Positions 36,713 to 45,327 of a stretch of DNA of 64,000 bases are shown here, piece by piece. The notes beneath the pieces were generated by a model that saw nothing but the letters and a program-made list of their open reading frames with translations, was not told the origin of the DNA and made no database searches. Numbering within the stretch: position 1 is the first letter of the stretch; every line of letters begins with the position of its first letter. The translations under genes were made by a program, and so were the position numbers. The DNA is from an uncultured Alistipes sp. GTDB lineage: Bacteria > Bacteroidota > Bacteroidia > Bacteroidales > Rikenellaceae. The stretch lies in contig CALVFO010000003.1 of the NCBI GenBank assembly GCA_944326855.1, positions 1 through 64,000 on the forward strand, read 5' to 3'.

Positions 36713-37780
36713 ATGGGGGATTGGCACACGAAACGACGGAGTCTGAGAAAATATCGCCTCCGGAACATCATGTTGAACACGGTATGCATTCTGCTGGCCG
36801 GATCGGGCTTGTGGATCACCGGTCATTACTTCTGGCGACACGTTCATTACGTGGTCACGAACGATGCTTTCGTCGACCAATATGTCATTCCGTTGAATAT
36901 CCGCGTAGCCGGATACATCCGTGAAGTACGTTTTACCGAACACCAACTCGTGCATCAAGGCGATACGTTACTCATTCTGGACGACCGGGAATTCCGCATT
37001 CAGGTCAAAGAGGCGGAAGCCGCCCTGCTGGATGCTCACGGGACCCGCGACGTGATTCATTCGGGGATTCTCACTTCGCAAAACAATGTGGCCGTGCAGG
37101 ATGCCAACATCGCCGAAGCCAAAGCCAAATTGTGGCAAGCGGAACAAGACTACCATCGTTTCGAACGGTTGTTTCGCGAAGAATCGATTCCCGGGCAACA
37201 ATACGAACAGGCCAAAGCCGCTTACGAGACCGCTCAAGCCCGCTACCAGGCCCTGGTAGAGCAGAAAAATGCCGCCTTATCACAATATTCCGAAGCCAAC
37301 AAACGACAAGTCGGCGCCCAGGCCAACATCCTGCGCAAGGAGGCCGATCTGGATATGGCCCGCCTGAACCTCTCCTATACGGTACTGACGGCCCCTTACG
37401 ACGGGTACATCGGACGCCGAACCCTGGAACCCGGACAATTCGTGCAAGCCGGACAAACCATCTCCTACATGGTCCGCAACCAGGACAAATACATTACAGC
37501 CAACTACAAAGAGACCCAAATCGCCCATATCTTCATCGGACAAGAGGTGCTCATCAAAGTGGATGCCTATCCGGGACATCGGTTCCGGGGCCGGGTAACG
37601 GCCATCTCAGAGGCAACCGGATCCAAATATTCGTTGGTCCCGACCGATAATGCCGCCGGCAATTTCGTCAAAGTGCAACAACGTATTCCGGTTCGTATCG
37701 ATCTGGAAAACGTCTCGAAAGAAGAGATGCAGATGCTGAGAGCCGGTATGATGGTCGAAACCGAAGCTGTGCGTCGATGA
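36713..37780 (+). CDS. HlyD/EmrA-family periplasmic adaptor
   Basis: 355 residues: one N-terminal membrane anchor (about 18-38), then a biotinyl-lipoyl-like half (RVAGYIREVRFTEHQLVHQGDTLLILDD), an alpha-helical hairpin rich in Gln/Glu/Ala (about 95-200), the second lipoyl half (LNLSYTVLTAPYDGYIGRRTLEPGQFVQAG) and a beta-barrel domain. It bridges the inner-membrane MFS pump and the TolC channel. It starts 23 nt after the interrupted tolC gene and overlaps the pump gene by 4 nt (ATGA). Confidence 0.92.
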   Translation: MGDWHTKRRSLRKYRLRNIMLNTVCILLAGSGLWITGHYFWRHVHYVVTNDAFVDQYVIPLNIRVAGYIREVRFTEHQLVHQGDTLLILDDREFRIQVKEAEAALLDAHGTRDVIHSGILTSQNNVAVQDANIAEAKAKLWQAEQDYHRFERLFREESIPGQQYEQAKAAYETAQARYQALVEQKNAALSQYSEANKRQVGAQANILRKEADLDMARLNLSYTVLTAPYDGYIGRRTLEPGQFVQAGQTISYMVRNQDKYITANYKETQIAHIFIGQEVLIKVDAYPGHRFRGRVTAISEATGSKYSLVPTDNAAGNFVKVQQRIPVRIDLENVSKEEMQMLRAGMMVETEAVRR

Positions 37781-39381
37781 TTTCCGCCCTCCAACTCGAA
37801 ATGCCCGTCCGACGATGGGTTCCCGACTGGCTGGCTACCGGCTGTCTGTTTGTGATCATGTTGCCGGTCACGATGCTCAACGGATCCTATACCGGCAGTA
37901 TGCTGGAAGTATCGAACACCCTGGGCACAAACACCGAAGACATCACCATGGGATACTATGCCGCCTCGGCCGGTATGGCGGTTGCCTACCCCATCGTCCC
38001 GAAAATCCTCGGTGCCTTCTCTTCCAAAGCCCTGTTGATAGCGGATCTCTGTCTCCAACTGTTTTTGAGTTGGATCTGCGCCCGCTCTCAAAGCGCCGAC
38101 ACCCTGATCACCTGTAGTTTCTTCGTCGGTTTTCTCAAAGGATTCCTGATGCTGTGGTGCATCCGGCGAATCAAAAAAATATTCAGCCCCAAAGATATCC
38201 GCAGCGAATTCTACGCCTATTTCTACCCGCTGGTTTTCGGTTGCGGACAACTCTCGATGATTATTACCGCCGAGCTGGCCTATCACTACGACTGGAAATA
38301 CATGTATTACTTCATGATGATTCTCCTGCTCGTAGCCCTGCTGATCGTGGCCATCTGTTTCCGACACGACAAACCGATCCGCAAAATCCCTGTGCATGAA
38401 CTGCATATCCGGGAAATGTTCATCATCTCGACCGGGCTGTTGATGCTCATGTACCTGCTCAACTACGGCAAAGTCCTGGACTGGATGGCGTCTCCGCGAA
38501 TTTGTCTCTATATCGTTCTGGCGCCCATGTTGATCGCCTTTTTCATCTGGACGCAATACCACACCCGAACGCCCTACGTCAACCTGGCCCCCCTGTACCA
38601 ACCCAAAGCCATCGTCGGTTACCTCTACATGATGATCGTCATGTTCTTCAGCACCTCCACCACCCTGCTGACCAACTATATGACCTCCATCCTGAAAGTA
38701 GATGCCACACACACCTATACCCTCTACATCTACCTGCTGCCGGGCTATATCCTCGGAGCCTTCATCTGTTTTTGGTGGTTCCGCTGGCAACGATGGCGAT
38801 TCCGTTTCCTGATTGCCGGAGGAATGGCCTGCTTTGCCCTCTTTTTCGGGATGCTCTATTTCGGACTATCCCCCGAAAGCACCTACGAAAGTCTTTTCTT
38901 CCCGATCTTCATCCGGGGAGTCGGCATGCTGACGCTCATCATTGCCTTCGCCCTGTTCGCCGTCGAGGAATTAAACCCGAAATACCTCATATACAACGCA
39001 TTCTTCCTGATCACTACCCGATCGGCCCTGGCTCCGATTATCGCTACGTCCTTTTACAGCAACTTACTCTACCGGCTTCAACAAAAACATTTCAATACGA
39101 TATCGGAACATTTCTCGAACGTAGATCCGTTGGCCGCCGAAAAATATGCCTCCACGTTACAGGCTTCCCTCGCTCAGGGACACGGATACGCCGAAGCCTC
39201 CCAAATGGCGACTCAAGGGCTCTACACGACCCTCCAACAACAAAGTCTGCTGTTGGCCCTCAAAGAGATTCTGGGATGGCTGTTCGTCGTATCCTGCGTC
39301 ATTGCGGTCATCTCCCGTTTCATTCCCTTCCATAAAACCATTCGCGTGAAATTCACCAAAGCCGGGGACGATATGGTGTAA
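37777..39381 (+). CDS. EmrB-like MFS multidrug efflux permease
   Basis: A 534-residue inner-membrane protein with 12-14 hydrophobic segments, of the DHA2/EmrB type. It includes ATGCLFVIMLPVTMLNGSYTGSMLEVSNTLGT in place of the usual motif region and GFLKGFLMLWCIRRIKKIFSP. A soluble segment near 450-500 lies between the last helices, as in EmrB. It uses the proton gradient to move a lipophilic compound into the adaptor/TolC tunnel. The ATGA overlap with the adaptor gene implies coupled translation. It is the last gene of the marR operon. Confidence 0.88.
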   Translation: MISALQLEMPVRRWVPDWLATGCLFVIMLPVTMLNGSYTGSMLEVSNTLGTNTEDITMGYYAASAGMAVAYPIVPKILGAFSSKALLIADLCLQLFLSWICARSQSADTLITCSFFVGFLKGFLMLWCIRRIKKIFSPKDIRSEFYAYFYPLVFGCGQLSMIITAELAYHYDWKYMYYFMMILLLVALLIVAICFRHDKPIRKIPVHELHIREMFIISTGLLMLMYLLNYGKVLDWMASPRICLYIVLAPMLIAFFIWTQYHTRTPYVNLAPLYQPKAIVGYLYMMIVMFFSTSTTLLTNYMTSILKVDATHTYTLYIYLLPGYILGAFICFWWFRWQRWRFRFLIAGGMACFALFFGMLYFGLSPESTYESLFFPIFIRGVGMLTLIIAFALFAVEELNPKYLIYNAFFLITTRSALAPIIATSFYSNLLYRLQQKHFNTISEHFSNVDPLAAEKYASTLQASLAQGHGYAEASQMATQGLYTTLQQQSLLLALKEILGWLFVVSCVIAVISRFIPFHKTIRVKFTKAGDDMV

Positions 39382-39549
39382 CCAGGGGAACAACGAACAG
39401 ACGGACCCCATCGCTCCGTCCCTCATGGAAAACCGACTCACGCTGTCCGGCATTGCACACTCCTCCGGGACGTCGGGGTGAAACCGCCGTTTTCGAACCG
39501 GTGTCCGCCCCGAATCTCCCGCCCCGGTCTCACAATCCTCCAATTTTCG

Positions 39550-39557
39550 TATCTTTG
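39550..39557 (+). promoter_or_regulatory. -7 box of the DUF4886 gene
   Basis: TATCTTTG matches the consensus exactly and lies 22 nt before the ATG at 39579. No TTG is present at the -33 distance. Confidence 0.55.
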
Positions 39558-39578
39558 AGAAAATCAACCGACTTGTTT

Positions 39579-40484
39579 ATGAAGACTTTCCATAAGACAG
39601 ATCCGACCGCTACCCGTATTTTCCACAAACTACGGGTCGCTTTTTTCGTCATGCTGCCCGTATGGCTGTTCGTTGTCGGCCCCATCCCCGCTTCCGGACA
39701 AGAAAACGCCTTCCCGCAGGAGAAAATCATCCGTATTCTGGCCGTCGGCAACAGCTTCTCGGATGACGGCGTGGAATACCTGGACGAATTGGCCCAGGCC
39801 GCCGGAATCCGACTGATCATCGGAAACCTCTACATCGGAGGATGTTCTTTAGAAAGACATTGGAATAACATTCAAGGGGAACTTCCCGCGTATGATTACC
39901 GCAAAAACGAAGAAGGCATCCAAACCAATCGCCCCAAAACCTCCCTGCAAGAAGCCCTGCAGGACGAGCCCTGGGACTACATCACCGTACAACAGGTCAG
40001 TCAGCTCTCCGGGATCTACGAATCCTATTATCCCTATCTGCCCGCCATCCTGCACTACCTGAAAACACACGCGCCCAATCCCAACGTCCGATTCGCCATC
40101 CATCAGGTCTGGGCCTATGCCGGCGACTCGGATCATCCGGGTTTTGTCCATTACGACCGAGACCAGTCTCTGATGTATCGCCGAATCGTCGAAACCGTCC
40201 GAAAAATCGCCCGCAAAGAGCATATCCGTCTGACCATTCCCTCCGGCACCGCCATCCAGACCGGTCGCAACCTGATGGGGGATCGGATGAATCGAGACGG
40301 TTTTCACCTGGGATATGGGTTGGGGCGTTATCTGGCTGCCTGCACCTGGTATGAAACCTTGCTGGGATCGGTCGAGGGGAATCCCTATCACCCCGAAGGC
40401 GTCACCCCTCAAGAAGCGACGTTGGCCCAACGCATTGCCCGATATGCCGTACGCCATCCGTATCAACCGGCCTCGCTTCCCTGA
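39579..40484 (+). CDS. DUF4886 SGNH-type hydrolase, secreted
   Basis: 301 residues with an N-terminal export signal ending near PASGQ. The SGNH block I motif reads GNSFS (Ser59 nucleophile). DYITVQQVSQLSG and FAIHQVWAYAGD occupy the positions of blocks II and III, and RDGFHLGYGLGRYL supplies the C-terminal Asp-x-x-His pair. DUF4886 proteins are probably carbohydrate esterases; no substrate is shown. The start at 39579 fits the promoter and the signal peptide. It is monocistronic. Confidence 0.82.
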   Translation: MKTFHKTDPTATRIFHKLRVAFFVMLPVWLFVVGPIPASGQENAFPQEKIIRILAVGNSFSDDGVEYLDELAQAAGIRLIIGNLYIGGCSLERHWNNIQGELPAYDYRKNEEGIQTNRPKTSLQEALQDEPWDYITVQQVSQLSGIYESYYPYLPAILHYLKTHAPNPNVRFAIHQVWAYAGDSDHPGFVHYDRDQSLMYRRIVETVRKIARKEHIRLTIPSGTAIQTGRNLMGDRMNRDGFHLGYGLGRYLAACTWYETLLGSVEGNPYHPEGVTPQEATLAQRIARYAVRHPYQPASLP

Positions 40485-40542
40485 ATCCGAAAATCCGACA
40501 GGAAACGCCATGCGTCTACGCCCTCATGCATCAGGGGCTACC

Positions 40543-40577
40543 AAAAAGGAATACCCAGAAACCGGGTATTCCTTTTT
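40543..40577. terminator. Bidirectional terminator between DUF4886 gene and rnhA
   Basis: AAAAAGGAATACCC pairs with GGGTATTCCTTTTT around a short loop, with A and T tracts on both sides. The two flanking genes converge on it. Confidence 0.9.
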
Positions 40578-40616
40578 TCTGCATATGTTCCTTACAGTCG
40601 GCTTCCCCGGGATCGG

Positions 40617-41090
40617 TCATCCGAACATGGTTCCCTCCTCCGCCTGATAACCCACATCTTCCATCAAATGATCGGAGCTGGCCGCCGCTACCGCCAAACG
40701 GTCACAACGTTCGTTTTCCGGTATTTCGGCATGGCCTTTCACCCACACGAAACGGACCCGATGACGACGATATACCGACAGGAAACGTTTCCAAAGATCG
40801 GGATTCTTTTTCCCGTTGAACCCTTTCTTTTCCCACGCGAACACCCAGCCCTTTTCCACAGCGTCTACCACATAGCGTGAATCGCTGTAAACAGTAACCT
40901 GCTCGCCTTCACGTTTCAGGGCCTCGAGACCGACAATCACCGCCAACAACTCCATCCGGTTGTTGGTCGTATGGGCATAACCCGCACTGAGTTCCTTACG
41001 ATAGGGCCCGCTGATCAACACCACGCCATATCCCCCCGGTCCGGGGTTGCCTTGTGAGGCTCCATCCGTATACATCGTAATCTCTGCCAT
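40617..41090 (-). CDS. rnhA: Ribonuclease HI
   Basis: A 157-residue enzyme that cuts RNA in RNA-DNA hybrids. The metal-binding residues are D9 (MYTDGA), E47 (NNRMELL), D70 (VYSDSRYV) and D130 (NERCDRLA), with H120 as the catalytic loop His. Length and order match bacterial RNase HI. Its own promoter was not recognised. Confidence 0.97.
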   Translation of the reverse strand: MAEITMYTDGASQGNPGPGGYGVVLISGPYRKELSAGYAHTTNNRMELLAVIVGLEALKREGEQVTVYSDSRYVVDAVEKGWVFAWEKKGFNGKKNPDLWKRFLSVYRRHRVRFVWVKGHAEIPENERCDRLAVAAASSDHLMEDVGYQAEEGTMFG

Positions 41091-41254
41091 GCTTTCTCTC
41101 CGATAAAATTTACGGGAAGCCAGCCTGCGTTTTCAAACGAAAAGAGGGTCTGATACCCTCTTTCCTTTTTTATTGTCGCATGGCCTCCCCCCGTTTTCTC
41201 AAACGTCCGCGCACACGCATCCTTCCCGTCGTCCAACTCGAACAACGCCTCGCA

Positions 41255-41650
41255 TCAACTCATCTTTTTGCGCAGGTCATCCTTGGCTTCGATGCACAAG
41301 GTGGCATGAGGCACAATCCGCAAACGTTCCTTGGGGATCAACTTGCCGGTTTCGCGACAAATCCCATAGGTCTTGTTCTCGATCCGCACCAAAGCGGCCT
41401 CCAAATGCTGGATGAACTTCAACTGACGCTGAGCCAAACGGCCTGATTCTTCCTTGGAAAGCGTGGCGGCACCCTCTTCCAAAACCTTGAACGTGGGCGA
41501 AGTATCTTCGATATCGTTGCTCGCTGTATGGGTAATGGTCGCTCTGAGCAAGTCATAGTCAGCCTTTGCCTTCTCCAACTTATCCTTGATGATCTTCTTG
41601 AATTCGAGTAACTCTTCATCCGAGTACCGAGTCTTTTCGTGTTCTGACAT
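41255..41650 (-). CDS. TraR/DksA-family protein
   Basis: 131 residues: an N-terminal coiled-coil part (ELLEFKKIIKDKLEKAKADY) and the C-terminal domain YGICRETGKLIPKERLRIVP followed by HATLCIEAK. Only two Cys remain of the four that hold zinc in DksA, as is common for Bacteroidetes members. It probably binds RNA polymerase in the secondary channel. It lies 120 nt downstream of ileS on the same strand, a conserved pairing in the phylum as far as I know. A -7-like TATCTTTA sits near 41703 on the minus strand. Confidence 0.88.
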   Translation of the reverse strand: MSEHEKTRYSDEELLEFKKIIKDKLEKAKADYDLLRATITHTASNDIEDTSPTFKVLEEGAATLSKEESGRLAQRQLKFIQHLEAALVRIENKTYGICRETGKLIPKERLRIVPHATLCIEAKDDLRKKMS

Positions 41651-41770
41651 GGCTTCACAATTTAACGTTTCAACCGAAGAGTTTCCGGCTTCGATCTTAT
41701 ATAAAGATAAAAAACATTTACGAATATACCAAGTCTTTCGGATCGAAGAATATCAAATTCATTCGGTCCC

Positions 41771-44700
41771 TCAGACTTTTTCCACACTCAATACCAGCGG
41801 CATTTCATCGAGATCCACCGTCGTGGCCCGTGCAGGGTCGATTCCTTCCACCAAATCGATACTCAGGGCCAAGGTCTGACCCGCGATATAATCCCGATAG
41901 GATTCTACCGCACCTTCGATCTCCGGCCGACGATCGATCCGCACCCGAATCTTATCCGTCACCTCGAAACCGCTGTCTTTACGGATATTCTGGATCCGAT
42001 TCACCAATTCCCGGGCCAGGCCTTCCCGACGCAACTCTTCGGTCACCGTGATATCCACAGCTACGGTCAATTTTCCTTCGGTAGCCACCAGCCAACCCGG
42101 CATATCTTCCGAGGTAATGTCGAAATCGGCCGCCGTCGCTTCAATCACCACACCGTCGATCTCGGCGGTCCAACGATCGGTACGTTCCACTTCGGCGATA
42201 TCGGCCTGCGAGAAACCGGCCACCAGCGCGGCGATCTGTTTCATCTGCTTGCCGTAACGGGGACCCAAGGTCTTGAAGTTCGGCTTAATGCGTTTGGTAA
42301 TCACCCCGGTGGTATCCTCGATGAACTCCATATCCTTGATATTGACCTCACTGAGGATCAAGCCTCGAACCGCTTCGATATTGGCTTTGATGGCCGGATC
42401 GAGCACCGGAATCACCAGTTTCGAAAGCGGCTGACGCACCTTGATGTTCACCTTACGACGCAGCGCCAATACCATGGACGATACCCGTTGAGCCATCTCC
42501 ATAATCGTTTCCAGATGGGCATCCACCGCCGAAGCATCATACACCGGGAAATCGGCCAGATGCACCGACTCGCTGTGACGTCCGCTCATGGCGTTCAAGT
42601 CGCCGAAAATCTGTTCGGTAATGAACGGTGCAAACGGTGCCGCCAACTGAGAAACCGTTTCCAGGCAGGTATACAAGGTCTGATAAGCAGCCAGCTTATC
42701 CTGACTCATTCCCCCGCCCCAGAAACGTTTGCGGTTCAGACGCACGTACCAGTTCGACAGATTTTCGTTCACGAAATCCTGAATGGCCCGAGCCGCCGGC
42801 GTAGGATCGTAATCTTCCAGAGAATCGGTTACGGTCTTCACCAACGTATTGAGCAGCGAAATGATCCAACGGTCGATCTCGGGACGTTCCTGCAAAGGCA
42901 CCTGTGCTTCACGTCCGGTGAACCCATCCACATTGGCATACAACGCAAAGAAACTGTACGTATTGTAAAGGGTTCCGAAGAATTTGCGACGCACTTCATC
43001 GACACCGTCCACATCGAACTTGAGGTTATCCCACGGCTGGGAGTTGACGATCATGTACCAACGTACGGCATCGGCCCCATAACGATCGATCACCTCGAAC
43101 GGATCGACGGCATTGCCCAGACGTTTGCTCATCTTGTTGCCGTTCTTGTCCAGCACCAACCCGTTGGAGATAATATTCTTGAAGGCCACGCTATCGAAGA
43201 GCATCGTAGCCAGTGCATGCAACGTAAAGAACCAGCCTCGCGTCTGATCGACTCCTTCGGCAATAAAATCGGCCGGGAAAACTTTCCGGAAAGCCTCACC
43301 CTGGATTTCAAACGGATAGTGGGCCTGAGCATACGGCATGGCCCCCGAATCGAACCATACGTCGATCAGGTCGCTTTCGCGCACCATCTTTTCGCCTTTG
43401 GACGAAACCAACACGATGTTGTCCACATAAGGACGATGCAGGTCGAACTTGCGATAATTTTCCGGGCTGTAATCGCCTTCCACATAATCCTTCAGGGGAT
43501 TTTCGGTCATGAAGCCCGCCTGGATGGATTTTTCGATCTCCTGTTTGAGCTCGGCCACCGACGAGATACACTTCAGTTCGCCATGGTCTTCCGTCGCCCA
43601 GATAGGCAGCGGAGTTCCCCAATACCGGGAACGCGACAGGTTCCAATCCACCAGGTTTTCCAGCCATTTCCCGAAACGTCCGGCACCGGTCGAAGCGGGC
43701 TTCCAGTTGATCGTTTCATTGAGGGCGATCAACCGATCCTTCAGGGCCGTGGTCTTGATAAACCACGAGTCGAGCGGATAGTACAGCACCGGTTTGTCGG
43801 TCCGCCAGCAATGCGGATAGTTGTGGGTATGTTTTTCGATGCGGAATACCTGCCCCTGCTGTTTGAGCATCATGCAGATGGTAATATCCAGCGTCTCATC
43901 CTTGTCCGTCAGGGTCGGATCGTAGGCGTTCTTCACGAAACGTCCCGCATACGGTGCATAGGCATCCACCTGCACATGATCCCGTACAAAGGCCGGATCC
44001 ATATCCTCGACCCGATAAAATTTCCCGGTCCGGTCCACCATCGGCTGGCGTTTACCAGCGCGGTCTACGACCATCAACGGAGCAATGCCCTGTTGTTTGG
44101 CCACCCGGTCGTCATCGGCCCCGAACGTGGGCGCGATGTGTACGATCCCCGTACCGTCTTCGGTAGTAACAAAGTCCCCCGTAATCACCCGGAAAGCATC
44201 GCCATCGGGTTTAATCCACGGAATCAGCGGTTCGTAACGGATACCGGCCAACTCTTCGCCCCGGTATTCGGCCAACACCCGGAACGGAATATTTTTCCCG
44301 TCACCCGAATAGGCATCCATAGCCAACTCGGCGTTTTTCTTCGGGAAATAGTTCGCCATCAAATCCTTGGCCAACACCACCGTAATCGGCTGCCCGGTAT
44401 AGGGGTTGTAGGACTGCACCTTCACATAGCTGATGCCGGGACCTACGGCCAGCGCCGTATTGGAAGGCAGAGTCCACGGCGTCGTCGTCCAGGCCATGAA
44501 ATAGAGGTCGCCCTCAACGCCATCGAACAATTTTTCGCTGGCAGCATCCCGAATCACCCGGAACTGAGCCGTACAGGTCGTATCCTTCACATCGCGATAG
44601 CAACCCGGCTGGTTGAGTTCGTGGTTGCTCAAACCCGTTCCGGCGGCCGGCGAATAGGGCTGAATCGTGTACCCCTTATACAACAAACCTTTCTTATACA

Positions 44701-45205
44701 GTTCGCTGAGCAGATACCACAACGTTTCGATATATTTGTTGTCATAGGTGATATACGGATCGTCCATATTGATCCAATAACCCATATCCCGCGTCAGTTT
44801 CTCCCACTGATCGGTGTAGGTCATTACCTCGCGACGACAAATATCATTGTACTCTTCGATGGAAATTTTCGTCCCGATATCTTCCTTGGTGATCCCGAGT
44901 TTCTTTTCCACACCCAGTTCCACCGGCAGACCGTGGGTATCCCACCCTGCCTTACGATGCACCAAGAACCCTTTCTGGGTTTTATAGCGGCAGAATACAT
45001 CCTTGATCGTGCGGGCCATCACATGGTGAATACCCGGAGTACCGTTGGCCGAGGGAGGCCCTTCGAAAAAAACGAAAGTCGGATGACCCTCGCGCAATGT
45101 AATGCTCTTGTGGAACGTATCCTCACGATCCCACACCTCCAGTATCTCCTTATTGATCCGGGACAGATCCAGTCCCTTGTACTCTTTGAATTTAGAACTC
45201 GCCAT
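41771..45205 (-). CDS. ileS: Isoleucyl-tRNA synthetase
   Basis: A 1144-residue class I synthetase charging tRNA-Ile. The HIGH motif reads GIHH (58-61, in PPSANGTPGIHHVMARTIKD). The KMSKR motif is exact near residue 690 (NKMSKRLGNAVDPF), and the editing domain lies between them (WTTTPWTLPSNTAL, TEDGTGIVHIAPTFGADD). The long C-terminal part lacks a Cys4 zinc finger and fits the eukaryote-like IleRS group, often mupirocin-tolerant. No T-box structure is visible in the 100-nt leader. Confidence 0.97.
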   Translation of the reverse strand: MASSKFKEYKGLDLSRINKEILEVWDREDTFHKSITLREGHPTFVFFEGPPSANGTPGIHHVMARTIKDVFCRYKTQKGFLVHRKAGWDTHGLPVELGVEKKLGITKEDIGTKISIEEYNDICRREVMTYTDQWEKLTRDMGYWINMDDPYITYDNKYIETLWYLLSELYKKGLLYKGYTIQPYSPAAGTGLSNHELNQPGCYRDVKDTTCTAQFRVIRDAASEKLFDGVEGDLYFMAWTTTPWTLPSNTALAVGPGISYVKVQSYNPYTGQPITVVLAKDLMANYFPKKNAELAMDAYSGDGKNIPFRVLAEYRGEELAGIRYEPLIPWIKPDGDAFRVITGDFVTTEDGTGIVHIAPTFGADDDRVAKQQGIAPLMVVDRAGKRQPMVDRTGKFYRVEDMDPAFVRDHVQVDAYAPYAGRFVKNAYDPTLTDKDETLDITICMMLKQQGQVFRIEKHTHNYPHCWRTDKPVLYYPLDSWFIKTTALKDRLIALNETINWKPASTGAGRFGKWLENLVDWNLSRSRYWGTPLPIWATEDHGELKCISSVAELKQEIEKSIQAGFMTENPLKDYVEGDYSPENYRKFDLHRPYVDNIVLVSSKGEKMVRESDLIDVWFDSGAMPYAQAHYPFEIQGEAFRKVFPADFIAEGVDQTRGWFFTLHALATMLFDSVAFKNIISNGLVLDKNGNKMSKRLGNAVDPFEVIDRYGADAVRWYMIVNSQPWDNLKFDVDGVDEVRRKFFGTLYNTYSFFALYANVDGFTGREAQVPLQERPEIDRWIISLLNTLVKTVTDSLEDYDPTPAARAIQDFVNENLSNWYVRLNRKRFWGGGMSQDKLAAYQTLYTCLETVSQLAAPFAPFITEQIFGDLNAMSGRHSESVHLADFPVYDASAVDAHLETIMEMAQRVSSMVLALRRKVNIKVRQPLSKLVIPVLDPAIKANIEAVRGLILSEVNIKDMEFIEDTTGVITKRIKPNFKTLGPRYGKQMKQIAALVAGFSQADIAEVERTDRWTAEIDGVVIEATAADFDITSEDMPGWLVATEGKLTVAVDITVTEELRREGLARELVNRIQNIRKDSGFEVTDKIRVRIDRRPEIEGAVESYRDYIAGQTLALSIDLVEGIDPARATTVDLDEMPLVLSVEKV

Positions 45206-45311
45206 AATCTATCTCTTGTCTTACTCTTCAGCTTGATGATCGGAAGCGGGCTATGTTCCGGCCGGACCCTGCGTCCAACCGACATTACCGCGTTTCCGTA
45301 TCGGTAAATCG

Positions 45312-45327
45312 CAAAAATACAAAATTA
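45312..45327 (-). promoter_or_regulatory. Candidate -7 boxes for ileS
   Basis: On the minus strand two overlapping-phase matches follow each other, TAATTTTG (45327-45320) and TATTTTTG (45319-45312). No clear -33 box is seen, so the choice is open. The leader to the ATG would be about 100 nt. Confidence 0.4.

Noticed and set aside
42488..45307. Very long open frame on the + strand opposite ileS (similar ones oppose the TPR gene at 55006-57282 and the PEP-synthase-like gene at 15851-17944)
   Set aside because: These are mirror frames of GC-rich coding DNA; the translations are rich in His, Arg, Gln and Ile and match no family, while the minus-strand genes are certain.
45206..45311. T-box-like leader upstream of ileS
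   Set aside because: No T-box sequence, specifier loop or terminator is visible, and T-boxes are not usual in this phylum.
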